Numbered from the stretch's first letter, positions 17,602-25,988 are shown. The stretch: DNA of 64,000 nucleotides from DASUCS01 sp041166385 (GCA_041166385.1 JBEEFW010000166.1:22941-86940), one strand, 5' to 3'. Translations and numbers: made by a program. The notes: generated from the letters alone by a model not told the origin.

Positions 17602-18102
17602 TCAACCGCCCTGGTGAGCCAGCCAGCGCTCGACCAGCTCGACCTCTGCGTCAAGGTGCTCGCGGAGTCCCGAGACGATCGCGTTCTCGACCCGTCCGCC
17701 GACGAGCGGCATGCGGATCTTGAGGTCGCCCGTGCACTTCCGAGTGGTGGTGGCCTCGCCTGCGGGCTGGAATCGGTACGTACCGGAGCAGGTGAAGCGG
17801 TCGGCGTAGTGGTCGGCGATCATCTGGTAACTCACGTTGTGCGCAGGAAGATCGTGATCGGCCTCCTCCACCCAGGTCAGCTTGGCGGGGTCGACCGCAG
17901 CGCGTACTGCGGCGGACAGGTGGCCCGTGAACCGATAGCGCACGCGGAGGCGCACGATTGCTCCTCGGACCTCGCGCGACAGGAGCTCTGGGCGGGCCAG
18001 GTTGGGAAGAGCTTCCAGGGATTCGTAGAAGCCCGGGTCGACGAAGGCGTTGGCAACGGCATCGACCGGACCGGCGATCCGCTGCTCCAGTTGAAACCGC
18101 AT
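17602..18102 (-). CDS. DUF2505 (SRPBCC fold) protein
   Basis: 166 residues. It begins MRFQLEQRIAGPVDAVANAF and shows the helix-grip pattern of START/polyketide-cyclase-like proteins, with the DUF2505 signature YRFQPAGEATTTRKCTGDLK and a C-terminal amphipathic helix (GLREHLDAEVELVERWL). DUF2505 is actinobacterial and probably binds a lipid or other hydrophobic ligand. The ATG overlaps the uvrD2 stop by one base (TGATG), so the two are co-translated; a functional link to repair is not obvious. Confidence 0.85.
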   Translation of the reverse strand: MRFQLEQRIAGPVDAVANAFVDPGFYESLEALPNLARPELLSREVRGAIVRLRVRYRFTGHLSAAVRAAVDPAKLTWVEEADHDLPAHNVSYQMIADHYADRFTCSGTYRFQPAGEATTTRKCTGDLKIRMPLVGGRVENAIVSGLREHLDAEVELVERWLAHQGG

Positions 18103-20183
18103 CAGTGCCCCGCGACCACGGCGAGCAGGTCGTCGCCGTACCGCTCGAGCTTCACCCGGCCGATGCCGGGTACTGCCAACAGCCCGGCCTTGTCGGTCGG
18201 CCGCCGCGCGGCAACCTCGGTGAGGGTCTTGTCGTCGAAGATCACGAACGCCGGAACGGCCGCCGCTTTCGCCTGCTGTGACCGCCACCGTCGCAGTTCC
18301 TCGAACAGCACTTGACCGCCCTGGTCGAGTGTCGTTGCCGCCCGCCCCCGTACGCGGGGAGTGCCCGCGGCTCGCACGGTCTCGCGCACGATCGGCAGAT
18401 GCTCGGCGGCGTCGGCCGGTGCCGCGCCCCGGCGCATCGCGTCGAGCACGGGCTCGATCTCGTCGAGATACGGCGAGGGTCGCCGCTGGGCCACGCGGGT
18501 GCCGAAGGTCCGTGTCTCCGCGTAGTGCAGCCACAGTTCGCGTTCGGCGCGCGTGACCGCGACGTAGAACAGCCGGCGCTCCTCGGCGGCGGCTTCATTG
18601 GTCTGCGCGTGGCCGATGGGCACGAGGCCCGACTCGAGCCCCGCGAGATGCACGATCGGCCACTCGAGCCCCTTGGCCGCGTGGAAGGTGGCGATGTCGA
18701 CCGCGTCGGCACCGCCGCCCCCGTCGTCGGTAGCGACCGTTGCGTTCAACCACGTCTCGAGTCCGACAGCCGACGGCGAACGGTCTTCGACCAGGTACTC
18801 GTTCGCCAGGCGCAAGAGCTCCTCCAGATTGCGGATGCGCGCCAGCTCGGCATCGGAGAGCAGCGCGGGTGCCTCTGATGGCACGTCGTCGAACTCGAGC
18901 TCGCTTTCGTCTTCCGCCCATTCCACGCCTTCGCCGAGGTCAGAGTGCTGCGGCACACGAAGCTCGAGATCGATCAGCGCGTCGCGCAGACCCGCGGGCG
19001 ATCGCCGCATCGCGCCCAACGCCTCGCGCACCTCCGGCAGTTGGAGGAACGGTGTCTGCCCTCGCACGCGCACAGGTGCACCAGCGGCACGCAGTGATTC
19101 GGCCAGCAGCACCGCCTGCGCGTTGGTGCGCGTCAGCACCGCGTGATGCGACCACGGCGTGTCTCGGCTGTGCCGCCGCACGACGGCCTTGGCGATGGCC
19201 TGCGCCTCGTGTGTGTCGGAGGGGTGCGACTGCACTTCTGGCACGGGCCCTTCGGGCCGGGTTGCCCGAAGCCGCAACGTCGACACGGCGCCGCACTCGA
19301 GCACGCGGTTCGCGGTGGCCACGACTTGCGGTGACGACCGGTAGTTGCGCTCGAGCGTGATCGTCTCGGTGCCCGCGATGCGGCTGGGGAGTCTCGTGAT
19401 GAGCGTGGGGTCGGCGCCGTTCCAGGCGTAGATCGCTTGGTTCGGGTCGCCGACGATGCACAGGTCGGGCCGCTCGCCTCGCCACGCCTCGAGCAACCGG
19501 AACTGCAGCGGGTTCACGTCTTGGAACTCGTCGACGAAGAGGTGGCGGAACTGCCAACGCTGCGAGCTGGCGAACTCCGCGTCGGTCTCGATCCCGTGGG
19601 CGCACAGCCGGAGGAGATCGTCGAAGTCGACGAGGCGTCGATTGCGCTTCTCTTGCTCGTAGCGGCCGTACAGGTCGGCCAGCGCCTCGGCCGCCATCGG
19701 TGGCCGGCGGCGAGCGGCCGCCGCTTCGCGCGGGTAGTCGGCGGGCGAGACCATGCGCGCCTTGGCCCACTCGATCTCCATGGCAACGTCGACCGCCTTC
19801 ACGCCCGATCCGCGCCCGAGCAACCGGCCCAGCAGCTGCCCCTTTCGCTCCAGGAGCGTCGGCGCCTGCATGTGGCGATCCGCCCACGAGCGCCGGAGCT
19901 GCGCATACGCGACGGCATGGAACGTGCCGGCCACGATGCGATCGCGCAGCCCGAGCACACGCAACCGATGACCGAGCTCACCTGCGGCTTTGCGGGTGAA
20001 GGTGAGCGCCACGACGTGGCGTGGATCAGCGACTTCGGTGACGCACCGGTAGGCGATGCGCCTGGTCAGCACCCGTGTCTTGCCCGACCCTGCGCCCGCG
20101 AGGATCACGAGCGGGGCCGCCTCAGACGTCACGGCTTCTCGCTGTGACTCGTTGAGACCCTCGAGCAGCGCCGCGGCGTCCAT
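18102..20183 (-). CDS. uvrD2: SF1 DNA helicase UvrD2
   Basis: 693 residues. Superfamily 1A motifs: Q motif LNESQREAV, Walker A GAGSGKT (30-36), motif II DEFQDVNPLQ, motif III GDPNQAIYAWNGADP, motif IV ERNYRSSPQVV, motif V FHAAKGLEW and motif VI FYVAVTRAERELW. The C-terminus (about 625-693) is an HRDC domain (GLLAVPGIGRVKLERY), which marks mycobacterial-type UvrD2. It unwinds DNA in repair and replication restart. I use the ATG at 20183, nine bases behind TACTGT, rather than the longer frame to 20351, which overlaps the divergent protease gene. Confidence 0.93.
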   Translation of the reverse strand: MDAAALLEGLNESQREAVTSEAAPLVILAGAGSGKTRVLTRRIAYRCVTEVADPRHVVALTFTRKAAGELGHRLRVLGLRDRIVAGTFHAVAYAQLRRSWADRHMQAPTLLERKGQLLGRLLGRGSGVKAVDVAMEIEWAKARMVSPADYPREAAAARRRPPMAAEALADLYGRYEQEKRNRRLVDFDDLLRLCAHGIETDAEFASSQRWQFRHLFVDEFQDVNPLQFRLLEAWRGERPDLCIVGDPNQAIYAWNGADPTLITRLPSRIAGTETITLERNYRSSPQVVATANRVLECGAVSTLRLRATRPEGPVPEVQSHPSDTHEAQAIAKAVVRRHSRDTPWSHHAVLTRTNAQAVLLAESLRAAGAPVRVRGQTPFLQLPEVREALGAMRRSPAGLRDALIDLELRVPQHSDLGEGVEWAEDESELEFDDVPSEAPALLSDAELARIRNLEELLRLANEYLVEDRSPSAVGLETWLNATVATDDGGGGADAVDIATFHAAKGLEWPIVHLAGLESGLVPIGHAQTNEAAAEERRLFYVAVTRAERELWLHYAETRTFGTRVAQRRPSPYLDEIEPVLDAMRRGAAPADAAEHLPIVRETVRAAGTPRVRGRAATTLDQGGQVLFEELRRWRSQQAKAAAVPAFVIFDDKTLTEVAARRPTDKAGLLAVPGIGRVKLERYGDDLLAVVAGH

Positions 20184-20192
20184 GTCGTTCCG

Positions 20193-20198
20193 ACAGTA
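20193..20198 (-). promoter_or_regulatory. -10 box of uvrD2 (leaderless)
   Basis: TACTGT on the minus strand ends nine bases before the uvrD2 ATG. No Shine-Dalgarno is present. Confidence 0.45.
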
Positions 20199-20208
20199 CT
20201 GATCACGT

Positions 20209-20571
20209 GTGACAGTGGGGGCCGTGATGGACGTCGGTCTGGAGGAGTTCGAGGAGCTCGTGGCCACGGCGCTCGACGGGATTCCGTCCGCCATCGGGCA
20301 CTTCATGGACAACGTCGCCGTCTTCGTCGAGGACGGGCGGCCGGACGGCACGATCCTCGGGTTGTACCAAGGCGTTCCGCTGACCCGGCGGGAGAACTAC
20401 GGCATCGGGGGCGGGATGCCCGATCGCATCACGATCTACCGGCAGCCGATCCTGGCGCACTGCAACAGTGACGCCGAGGTGATCGATGCCGTACGGATCA
20501 CCGTCGTGCACGAGGTCGGGCACCACTTCGGGCTGTCCGATGCTCGCCTTCGCGAACTCGGCTACGGGTAG
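20209..20571 (+). CDS. Minimal zincin metallopeptidase
   Basis: 120 residues with HEVGH at 101-105 close to the C-terminus, preceded by a compact alpha/beta domain (FEELVATALDGIP; NVAVFVEDGRPDG). This matches the small possible zinc metallopeptidase family (formerly DUF1025) found in actinobacteria. Two His ligands and the catalytic Glu are present; the third ligand is probably an Asp/Glu in the following helix. It has no signal peptide, so it acts in the cytoplasm. GTG 20209, GTG 20224 or ATG 20227 could be the start. Confidence 0.8.
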   Translation: MTVGAVMDVGLEEFEELVATALDGIPSAIGHFMDNVAVFVEDGRPDGTILGLYQGVPLTRRENYGIGGGMPDRITIYRQPILAHCNSDAEVIDAVRITVVHEVGHHFGLSDARLRELGYG

Positions 20572-20574
20572 CTT
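20569..20574 (+). promoter_or_regulatory. -10 box overlapping a stop codon
   Basis: TAGCTT includes the TAG stop of the protease gene and ends 6 nt before the GTG start of the PH-domain gene, as expected for a leaderless internal promoter. Confidence 0.45.
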
Positions 20575-20580
20575 TCCGGC

Positions 20581-21204
20581 GTGGCATTCCCGCAGAAGCT
20601 GTTGAACGACGGGGAACAGGTCGCGCTCGACCTCCGACCCCACTGGTGGTACATGGCCGGGCCCACGGCCGCGCTGGTCGGCTCGATTCTCCTCGGCGTG
20701 CTCGCACTGCAGTCCGACATCTCGTTCTTCAAGATCGTGTGCGCGCTGCTGCTGCTGTTCTGCCTCGGCTGGTTCGGCATTCGCTACGCCAAATGGACGA
20801 CCACCAACTTCGTCGTCACCAGCGACCGCGTGATCAATCGCTATGGCGTGATATCGAAGCACGGGATCGAGATCCCGCTCGAGCGGATCAACACCGTCTT
20901 CTTCAACCAGTCGATCTTCGAGCGCCTGCTCGGCGCCGGCGATCTCGGTATCGAGTCAGCGGGGGAGCGCGGCGCCGAGACGTTTGAAGACGTCCGCAAG
21001 CCGGCCTTCGTGCAGAACGAGATCTACCGGCAGATGGAAGCCAACTCGAGCCGCATGTACGGCGGTCGCCAGCAGGCACCGACGCAAGAGTCGGGGCTCT
21101 CCATTCCTGAGCAGATCGAGAAGCTCGACGAGCTCCGCAAGCGTGGCGTCATCTCCGAGCAGGAGTTCGCGGCGAAGAAGGCCGAGCTGCTCAACCGCAT
21201 GTAG
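20581..21204 (+). CDS. Bacterial PH-domain membrane protein with SHOCT motif
   Basis: 207 residues. Two transmembrane helices (about 24-41 and 48-66) are followed by a bacterial PH (DUF304-like) domain: TTTNFVVTSDRVINRYGVIS and IPLERINTVFFNQSIFERLLG. The C-terminal end (PEQIEKLDELRKRGVISEQE) is a short SHOCT motif, commonly an oligomerisation helix pair. The layout suggests a membrane protein with a cytoplasmic PH domain sensing membrane state. Start GTG 20581. Confidence 0.85.
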   Translation: MAFPQKLLNDGEQVALDLRPHWWYMAGPTAALVGSILLGVLALQSDISFFKIVCALLLLFCLGWFGIRYAKWTTTNFVVTSDRVINRYGVISKHGIEIPLERINTVFFNQSIFERLLGAGDLGIESAGERGAETFEDVRKPAFVQNEIYRQMEANSSRMYGGRQQAPTQESGLSIPEQIEKLDELRKRGVISEQEFAAKKAELLNRM

Positions 21205-21567
21205 TCAGGCCAGCGCTCGCGCCGTGAGATACCCGAGCGCGGCGGCCAGAATGCCCCCGACCACTGAGACGGACACGTAGATGACGGCCTCCGCGGCGCG
21301 ATCCGTACGCAGCAACGTGTACGACTCGAAGGAGAACGTCGAGAAGGTCGTGTAGGCGCCGAGAAAGCCGACGGCGAGCGGCACGGTCGTGGTTTCGGGC
21401 CATCCGCGCTCCGTCCCCGCAGTGAGGATCAGGCCCAGCACGAACGACCCGGTGAGGTTGATCCCCAGCGTCGCCCACGGGAACGACCGGACGCCGACGG
21501 CGACTCCGAGGCCGTACCGAGCAAGCGCGCCGGCGGCCCCGGCGAGCCCGACGAGAGCAACCTTCAT
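21205..21567 (-). CDS. fluC: Fluoride channel FluC (CrcB)
   Basis: 120 residues with four membrane segments. Family motifs are present: GAAGALARYG, LGINLTGSFVLGL (the conserved Asn and GxxxxG) and GFLGAYTTFSTFSFE, whose Phe box lines the fluoride path. FluC works as a dual-topology homodimer and exports fluoride. Many actinobacteria have two adjacent copies; only one is here. The start at 21567 is set by the family N-terminus; the ORF to 21981 runs antisense through the next gene. Only 27 bp separate it from the divergent gene, so there is no room for a fluoride riboswitch. Confidence 0.93.
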   Translation of the reverse strand: MKVALVGLAGAAGALARYGLGVAVGVRSFPWATLGINLTGSFVLGLILTAGTERGWPETTTVPLAVGFLGAYTTFSTFSFESYTLLRTDRAAEAVIYVSVSVVGGILAAALGYLTARALA

Positions 21568-21581
21568 GGTCACCAGTTCAC

Positions 21582-21587
21582 TACGTT
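21582..21587 (+). promoter_or_regulatory. -10 box of the SRPBCC gene (leaderless)
   Basis: TACGTT ends seven bases before the GTG at 21595. The opposite strand has TAGTGA facing fluC in the same short gap. Confidence 0.4.
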
Positions 21588-21594
21588 CAGGCGG

Positions 21595-22050
21595 GTGACA
21601 CGCGAACCCCGCGCGATCAGCTCGGAGATCGAGATCGACGCGCCGAGCGAGCTGGTGTGGTCGATCTTGCGCGACTTCGACTCCTATCCGGCCTGGAACC
21701 CGTTCACGGTGTCGGTGAAGTCCACACTCGAGCTGGGCTCGCCCGTCGACATGCAGGTGAAGCTGCGGCCACCGAAGACCATGCACCAGGTCGAGTTCGT
21801 CTCCGCGTTGGTCGACGGCGAGCGCGTGTGCTGGGGTGGCCACGTCGGGCCTCGCTGGTTCATCAGCGCGGACCGGTGTCAGGTGCTCACCGATCTCGGC
21901 GAGGGTCGCACGCGCTACTCCACGACGGATGTCTTTCGCGGCGTCGGTGTGGGATTGATGTTCCTCATCGTCGGCCGGCACGTGCAGCGCGGTTTCGACG
22001 ACGTGGCCCGCGCGCTCAAGGCCCGGGCGGAGGCGCTCGCCACTTCGTAG
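21595..22050 (+). CDS. SRPBCC-family lipid/ligand-binding protein
   Basis: 151 residues. SSEIEIDAPSELVWSILRDF and YPAWNPFTVSV at the N-terminus, then TELxxGSPV-like strands and a long C-terminal helix (VGRHVQRGFDDVARALKARA) give the Bet v 1/START helix-grip fold. Such proteins bind hydrophobic ligands or act as cyclases or hydrolases; this one has no diagnostic catalytic residues that I can identify. Start GTG 21595 is supported by the -10 box just upstream. Confidence 0.8.
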   Translation: MTREPRAISSEIEIDAPSELVWSILRDFDSYPAWNPFTVSVKSTLELGSPVDMQVKLRPPKTMHQVEFVSALVDGERVCWGGHVGPRWFISADRCQVLTDLGEGRTRYSTTDVFRGVGVGLMFLIVGRHVQRGFDDVARALKARAEALATS

Positions 22051-22097
22051 ATCACCAGCCTCGGGGCGTAAGGTGCGCGTCCGAAAGGGGGAAGCGC

Positions 22098-23045
22098 GTG
22101 GAATCGTTCGAAGGTCGCCTTGCAGTTGTGACCGGTGGTGGAACGGGGATGGGCCGCGAGCTCGTGATCCAGCTGGCCGCCGAGGGCTGTTCGGTCGCGA
22201 CCTGCGACCTGACGCTCGACAACGTGTCGGAGACGGCGTTGCGCGCCGAGAAGGAAGTCCCTGCCGGCACGCGCATCACGACTCACCTCTGTGATGTCAC
22301 CAACGAGGAGCAGGTCCTCCGCTTCCGCGACGAGGTGCTCGCGCAGCACGAGACCGATCACGTGAACCTCGTGTTCAACAACGCCGGCATCGGCGGTGGC
22401 GGCAGCTTCGTCGCCGGCAAGCGCGACGAGTGGGACCAGACGTTCGCGGTGTGTTGGGGAGGGGTCTACAACTGCAGCCGGGCGTTCGTGCCGCTGCTCG
22501 TGGCCAGCGACGACGGCTATCTGATCAATACGAGCAGCGTCAACGGTTTCTGGGCGTCACTCGGGCCCGGTGTGCCGCACACGGCCTACAGCGCCGCGAA
22601 GTTCGCGGTGAAAGGTTTCTCCGAAGCGTTGCTCGAGGACTTCCGCGTCAACGCGCCGCACGTGAAGGTCGCGGTCGTGATGCCAGGTCACATCGGCACC
22701 GAGATCGTCAACAACAGCCGCCGCATCCTCGGTGCCCCTGCGCCCGAGGACATGGCGCAGGAAGAAGTCGACGAGTTCCGTGCGTCGTTCGCGCGACGGG
22801 GGATGCCGGCCGATGGGATGTCGGACGACGATCTGCGCAAGCTCATCGGGATGTTCGGCGACATGTTCCGTGACAGCGCGCCGCTCTCCGCCGCGCAAGC
22901 GGCGACGATCATCCTCGACGGCGTGCGCGCCGGAAAGTGGCGCATCCTGGTGGGCGACGACGCGCAGCTACTCGATGAGAAGGTGCGCGCCGCTCCCGAG
23001 GAGGCCTACGACGGGCTCGCGCTCGGCACCCTCTTCAACCGCTGA
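22098..23045 (+). CDS. Short-chain dehydrogenase/reductase
   Basis: 315 residues. Rossmann motif VTGGGTGMGREL, NNAGIGGGG, Ser of NTSSVNGF and the catalytic YSAAKFA (Tyr-x-x-x-Lys) are in order, with substrate loop and an extended C-terminus. The Asp in ATCDLTLDN after strand 2 favours NAD(H). GTG 22098 follows a purine-rich AAGGGGGAAG about six bases upstream and is preferred to the much longer frame from 21657, which runs through the previous gene. Substrate unknown; the C-terminal extension resembles SDRs acting on alcohols or steroids. Confidence 0.85.
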   Translation: MESFEGRLAVVTGGGTGMGRELVIQLAAEGCSVATCDLTLDNVSETALRAEKEVPAGTRITTHLCDVTNEEQVLRFRDEVLAQHETDHVNLVFNNAGIGGGGSFVAGKRDEWDQTFAVCWGGVYNCSRAFVPLLVASDDGYLINTSSVNGFWASLGPGVPHTAYSAAKFAVKGFSEALLEDFRVNAPHVKVAVVMPGHIGTEIVNNSRRILGAPAPEDMAQEEVDEFRASFARRGMPADGMSDDDLRKLIGMFGDMFRDSAPLSAAQAATIILDGVRAGKWRILVGDDAQLLDEKVRAAPEEAYDGLALGTLFNR

Positions 23046-23070
23046 CCAGGCGAGCCCGCGACTTCATTCG

Positions 23071-23118
23071 AAATCCCACTCAGGCGTCTACAGATTTGTA
23101 GACGCCTGAGTGGGATTT
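23071..23118. terminator. 48-bp palindrome, copy 1 of dispersed element
   Basis: Perfect 22-bp inverted repeat (left arm starts AAATCCCACTCAGGCG, right arm ends CGCCTGAGTGGGATTT) with loop GATT, ending in T-rich sequence on either strand. It separates convergent genes (SDR and galK), so it should stop transcription in both directions. A second copy lies at 53677. Confidence 0.8.
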
Positions 23119-23144
23119 GGAGCACGGGCATCACGTCGGTGTCG

Positions 23145-24155
23145 TCAGACGACCTCGACGGTGGCGCCGGCGGAGGCCCGGACCGTCCAGCCTTCGTCGA
23201 GCACACCTGGATCGGTGAGCGCGACGACGCAGCCGCCCCACCCGCCCCCCGTGAGGCGCGCGCCGTGCACGCCGGGGATCGCGTTGAGTCGGTCGACCAG
23301 CGAGTCGAGTGCGGGCGTCGTGACTTCCTGGTTGTCGCGCAGGCTGATGTGTGACTCGGTCATGAGCATGCCCACCGTGGCGATGTCTCCTTTGGCGAGC
23401 GCGCTCACGAAGTCGCGCACGCGCTGGTTCTCGGTCACGACGTGCCGAGCGCGCTTCCGGGCGACAGGATCGTCGAGCGCCTCGACGTCGGTGAGCGCAG
23501 CCGTCGGCAGATGACCGAGGATGTCTGCGGCCCGCGCCACCTCGGCCCGTCGGTCGGCGTAGCCGACGGTCGCCAGCGATCGTCGCTGCCCGCTGTCGAC
23601 CACGACCACGGCCACGTCATCCGGCAACGCGACCGGTGTGACCTCGAGCGTCGTGCAGTCGATGAGGATCGCGTGGCCGTCGACGCCGAGCAGAGAGGCG
23701 AACTGGTCCATGATCCCGCACGGGACACCCGACGCCCGGTGCTCGGCGCGCTGGCAGGCCAGCGCAAGTGCGCGGCGATCGATCCTGTCGTCACCGACGA
23801 GCGCCAGCGCGACCGCGACTTCGAGCGCCGCGCTCGACGAGAGTCCGGTGCCGATCGGGATCGTCGTGGACACCTGGCCGATGAACCCGGTGGTGGGCGC
23901 GACCTCGGCGACGACCCCCGCGACGTAGCGCGCCCAGCTGGGAGTCACCGACGCAGGATCCGACACATCGAGCGCGATCTCCGCGGGTTCCGCTTCGTCG
24001 CGCGACACGAGCACCACCCGCTCGTGACCGCGGTGTCCGATGATCTGGGTGCCGAGGTCGACGGCCATCGGCAGGACGAGCCCACCCGAGTAGTCGCTGT
24101 GACCTCCGATGAGGTTCACACGGCCAGGCGCCCACACGCGTAGCTGCTCGTTCAC
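23145..24155 (-). CDS. galK: Galactokinase
   Basis: 336 residues of the GHMP kinase family. Signature APGRVNLIGGHSDYSGG near the N-terminus binds galactose, the ATP loop is IPIGTGLSSSAALEVAVA, CGIMDQFASLLG carries the catalytic Asp region and LTGGGWGGCVVAL is motif 3. It phosphorylates galactose at C1 in the Leloir pathway. GTG 24155 overlaps the galT TGA (GTGA), so galT and galK are translated together; the longer frame to 24368 runs inside galT. It is somewhat shorter than E. coli GalK (382). Confidence 0.93.
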   Translation of the reverse strand: MNEQLRVWAPGRVNLIGGHSDYSGGLVLPMAVDLGTQIIGHRGHERVVLVSRDEAEPAEIALDVSDPASVTPSWARYVAGVVAEVAPTTGFIGQVSTTIPIGTGLSSSAALEVAVALALVGDDRIDRRALALACQRAEHRASGVPCGIMDQFASLLGVDGHAILIDCTTLEVTPVALPDDVAVVVVDSGQRRSLATVGYADRRAEVARAADILGHLPTAALTDVEALDDPVARKRARHVVTENQRVRDFVSALAKGDIATVGMLMTESHISLRDNQEVTTPALDSLVDRLNAIPGVHGARLTGGGWGGCVVALTDPGVLDEGWTVRASAGATVEVV

Positions 24156-25006
24156 CAGTGCACGGCTCGCAGTTCGGCCGCCGCCGTCTCGGGCTCCACG
24201 GGATTCACGTACAAGCCGCTGCCCAACTCGCCGCCGGCGATGAAGCGCATCACCCCAGGAGCGCGCTGGGGCACGGCGATCTCGATGTGGACGTGCGCGT
24301 TCGGCCACGAGGCGCCGTCGAACGGCCGTTGGTGGATCCAGAGCATGTAGGGCATCGGGCGATCCCACAACGCGTCGAGCCGGTGCAACGCGTCGACGAG
24401 CACGGTGGCCAGCGCGCGTCGCGACGACGGTTCGAGCGCCGGCAGATCAGGTTCGTGCGCGATGGGCGTCACCACGAGCCCGTAGGGGTACACGGACGCA
24501 CGCGGTACCCACGCCCGCCAGCCGTCCGCCTCGGATACGAGGCGATCGCCGGGCTGCTCGGCACAGAGAGCGCACGTACCGGCCGACAGCTCCCGCAACG
24601 GGTTCGGCGGCACCTCGGAGTACGAGTAGATCTGTCCGTGCGGGTGAGCGATCGTGGCCCCCACTTCGGCACCGCGGTTTTCGAACACCAGGACGTAGGC
24701 CACGTCGTCGCGCGCGCCGAGTGCCGCGGATCGCGCGGTCCACAGATCGACGACCGCGAGCGCGCCACCGATTCCGAGCGACCAGAACGTGGCGTCGTGC
24801 TCAGGCGTGTACAGCACGACCTCACAGCGATCGTCGGCGAACGACGGCCAGCGATTGACGAATGACCGCACGCTGTAGGGATCCGGCGCTTCGAGGCCGC
24901 CGACACAGAACGGGCACGCCTCGCTCGGCTGGTTCGGCCGCGCTTGGCGCTCGGCATTGACGGCCACGACCGCGCCCGTCAATGGGTCGCGCCGGATGTC
25001 GAGCAA
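24152..25006 (-). CDS. galT: Galactose-1-phosphate uridylyltransferase
   Basis: About 284 residues of the HIT-like GalT family. The zinc-binding CPFC is near the N-terminus, NRWPSF follows, the catalytic HPHGQIYSYSEVP (His-Pro-His) is central, and NAHVHIEIAVP lies in the second repeat. It transfers UMP from UDP-glucose to galactose-1-phosphate. It is shorter than the usual 320-350 residues. No ATG or GTG precedes the conserved RRDPLTGAVVAVNAERQ; the best start is TTG 25006, with CTG 25015 overlapping the upstream stop as an alternative. It is the middle gene of an LLM-galT-galK operon. Confidence 0.9.
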   Translation of the reverse strand: MLDIRRDPLTGAVVAVNAERQARPNQPSEACPFCVGGLEAPDPYSVRSFVNRWPSFADDRCEVVLYTPEHDATFWSLGIGGALAVVDLWTARSAALGARDDVAYVLVFENRGAEVGATIAHPHGQIYSYSEVPPNPLRELSAGTCALCAEQPGDRLVSEADGWRAWVPRASVYPYGLVVTPIAHEPDLPALEPSSRRALATVLVDALHRLDALWDRPMPYMLWIHQRPFDGASWPNAHVHIEIAVPQRAPGVMRFIAGGELGSGLYVNPVEPETAAAELRAVHW

Positions 25007-25011
25007 ACGCG

Positions 25012-25911
25012 TCAGCCGATCTGCTGGATCGCGGGAGCGAGCCGCTCGAGCTCCGCGGTGAGGAACGGGGCGCGCAAGGCAACGTTGATCTGCGTAGCCC
25101 CGGCCTCCGCGTACCGCCCCACCATGTCGACGACCTCGTCGTCCGAGCCCGTCAACACGCCTGGACGGATCGCGTCCGCCAGCGCGCCGAACTGCATCTT
25201 CAAACTCTCGTCGGTGAACGCGAGTCCGGCGTTGACCGCACACTTGATTTCGTCGATGTCGCGGCCGGCCTTCGCGCAATGCTCGGCCAACACACCGCGC
25301 TTGCGGGCGAACTCCTCCGGGCTGATGAACGGCACGTTCCAGCCGTCCGCCCAGCGCGCCACGATGCCAAGGGTGCGCTTCTCGCCGCCTCCACCGACCC
25401 AGATCGGCAACTCGGCCTGCACCGGGCGCGGCTCGCAGTGCGCTTCCTTCAACTGGAAGTACTTGCCATCGAAGTTCGACACCTCCTCGCGGAGCAGGAG
25501 GCGGACGCACTGCACCGACTCCTCGAGGATGTCGAGGCGCTCCTTCGTCGACGGGAACGGGATGCCGTACGCCTCGTACTCGTTGAAAGCCCAGCCGGCC
25601 CCGAGGCCCATGTCGGCCCGGCCTCCGCTGAGGTGGTCGATCGTCGTGATCGCGTTGGCCAGCACAGCGGGGTGCCGGTAGCCCGCGCAATACACGAGCG
25701 ATCCGCACCGCACCGTCGACGTCTCGCACGCGAGCGCCGCGTGACTGGTGACTGCCTCCAGGCAGTTGTAGCCCGCGAAGTCAGCTGAGTAGAAGTGGTC
25801 CCAGATCGAGATCCACCCGAAGCCGAGCTCCTCGATGCGATGCCACAGCGTCCGCAGCTCGTCGACGGTCGTGTTCTGCAGCCCGGTGTGCACCCCAAAC
25901 GTGAGTGTCAT
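25012..25911 (-). CDS. LLM-class (F420-dependent) oxidoreductase
   Basis: 299 residues of the luciferase-like TIM barrel. FGVHTGLQNTTVDEL starts the fold; GFGWISIWDHFYS, LGLGAGWAFNEYEAYG and PIWVGGGGEKRTLGIVARWA are typical of the F420-dependent subfamily common in actinobacteria. It probably moves hydride between F420 and an unknown substrate. ATG 25911 is used instead of the upstream ATG/GTG in the same frame because it gives the family N-terminus and lies ten bases behind TAACGT. It heads the galT-galK transcription unit but has no evident role in galactose use. Confidence 0.88.
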   Translation of the reverse strand: MTLTFGVHTGLQNTTVDELRTLWHRIEELGFGWISIWDHFYSADFAGYNCLEAVTSHAALACETSTVRCGSLVYCAGYRHPAVLANAITTIDHLSGGRADMGLGAGWAFNEYEAYGIPFPSTKERLDILEESVQCVRLLLREEVSNFDGKYFQLKEAHCEPRPVQAELPIWVGGGGEKRTLGIVARWADGWNVPFISPEEFARKRGVLAEHCAKAGRDIDEIKCAVNAGLAFTDESLKMQFGALADAIRPGVLTGSDDEVVDMVGRYAEAGATQINVALRAPFLTAELERLAPAIQQIG

Positions 25912-25949
25912 ACGGCGCCGGACGTTAGCCCTGCGCATCCCGCCTCGTA

Positions 25950-25973
25950 CGTCTTGACCGAGCGGTCAAGACG
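25950..25973. promoter_or_regulatory. Perfect operator-like palindrome
   Basis: Arms CGTCTTGACCG and CGGTCAAGACG are separated by AG, giving 11 perfectly paired positions. It sits in the gap between two divergent genes (LLM oxidoreductase and alpha/beta hydrolase), 15 bp before the hydrolase ATG. The size and symmetry fit a TetR-family dimer site. No tetR gene is seen in the window. Confidence 0.65.
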
Positions 25974-25988
25974 CCGCGAACATGCGCC

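Noticed and set aside
21568..21594. Fluoride riboswitch upstream of fluC
   Set aside because: Only 27 bp separate the divergent starts, too short for a crcB aptamer.
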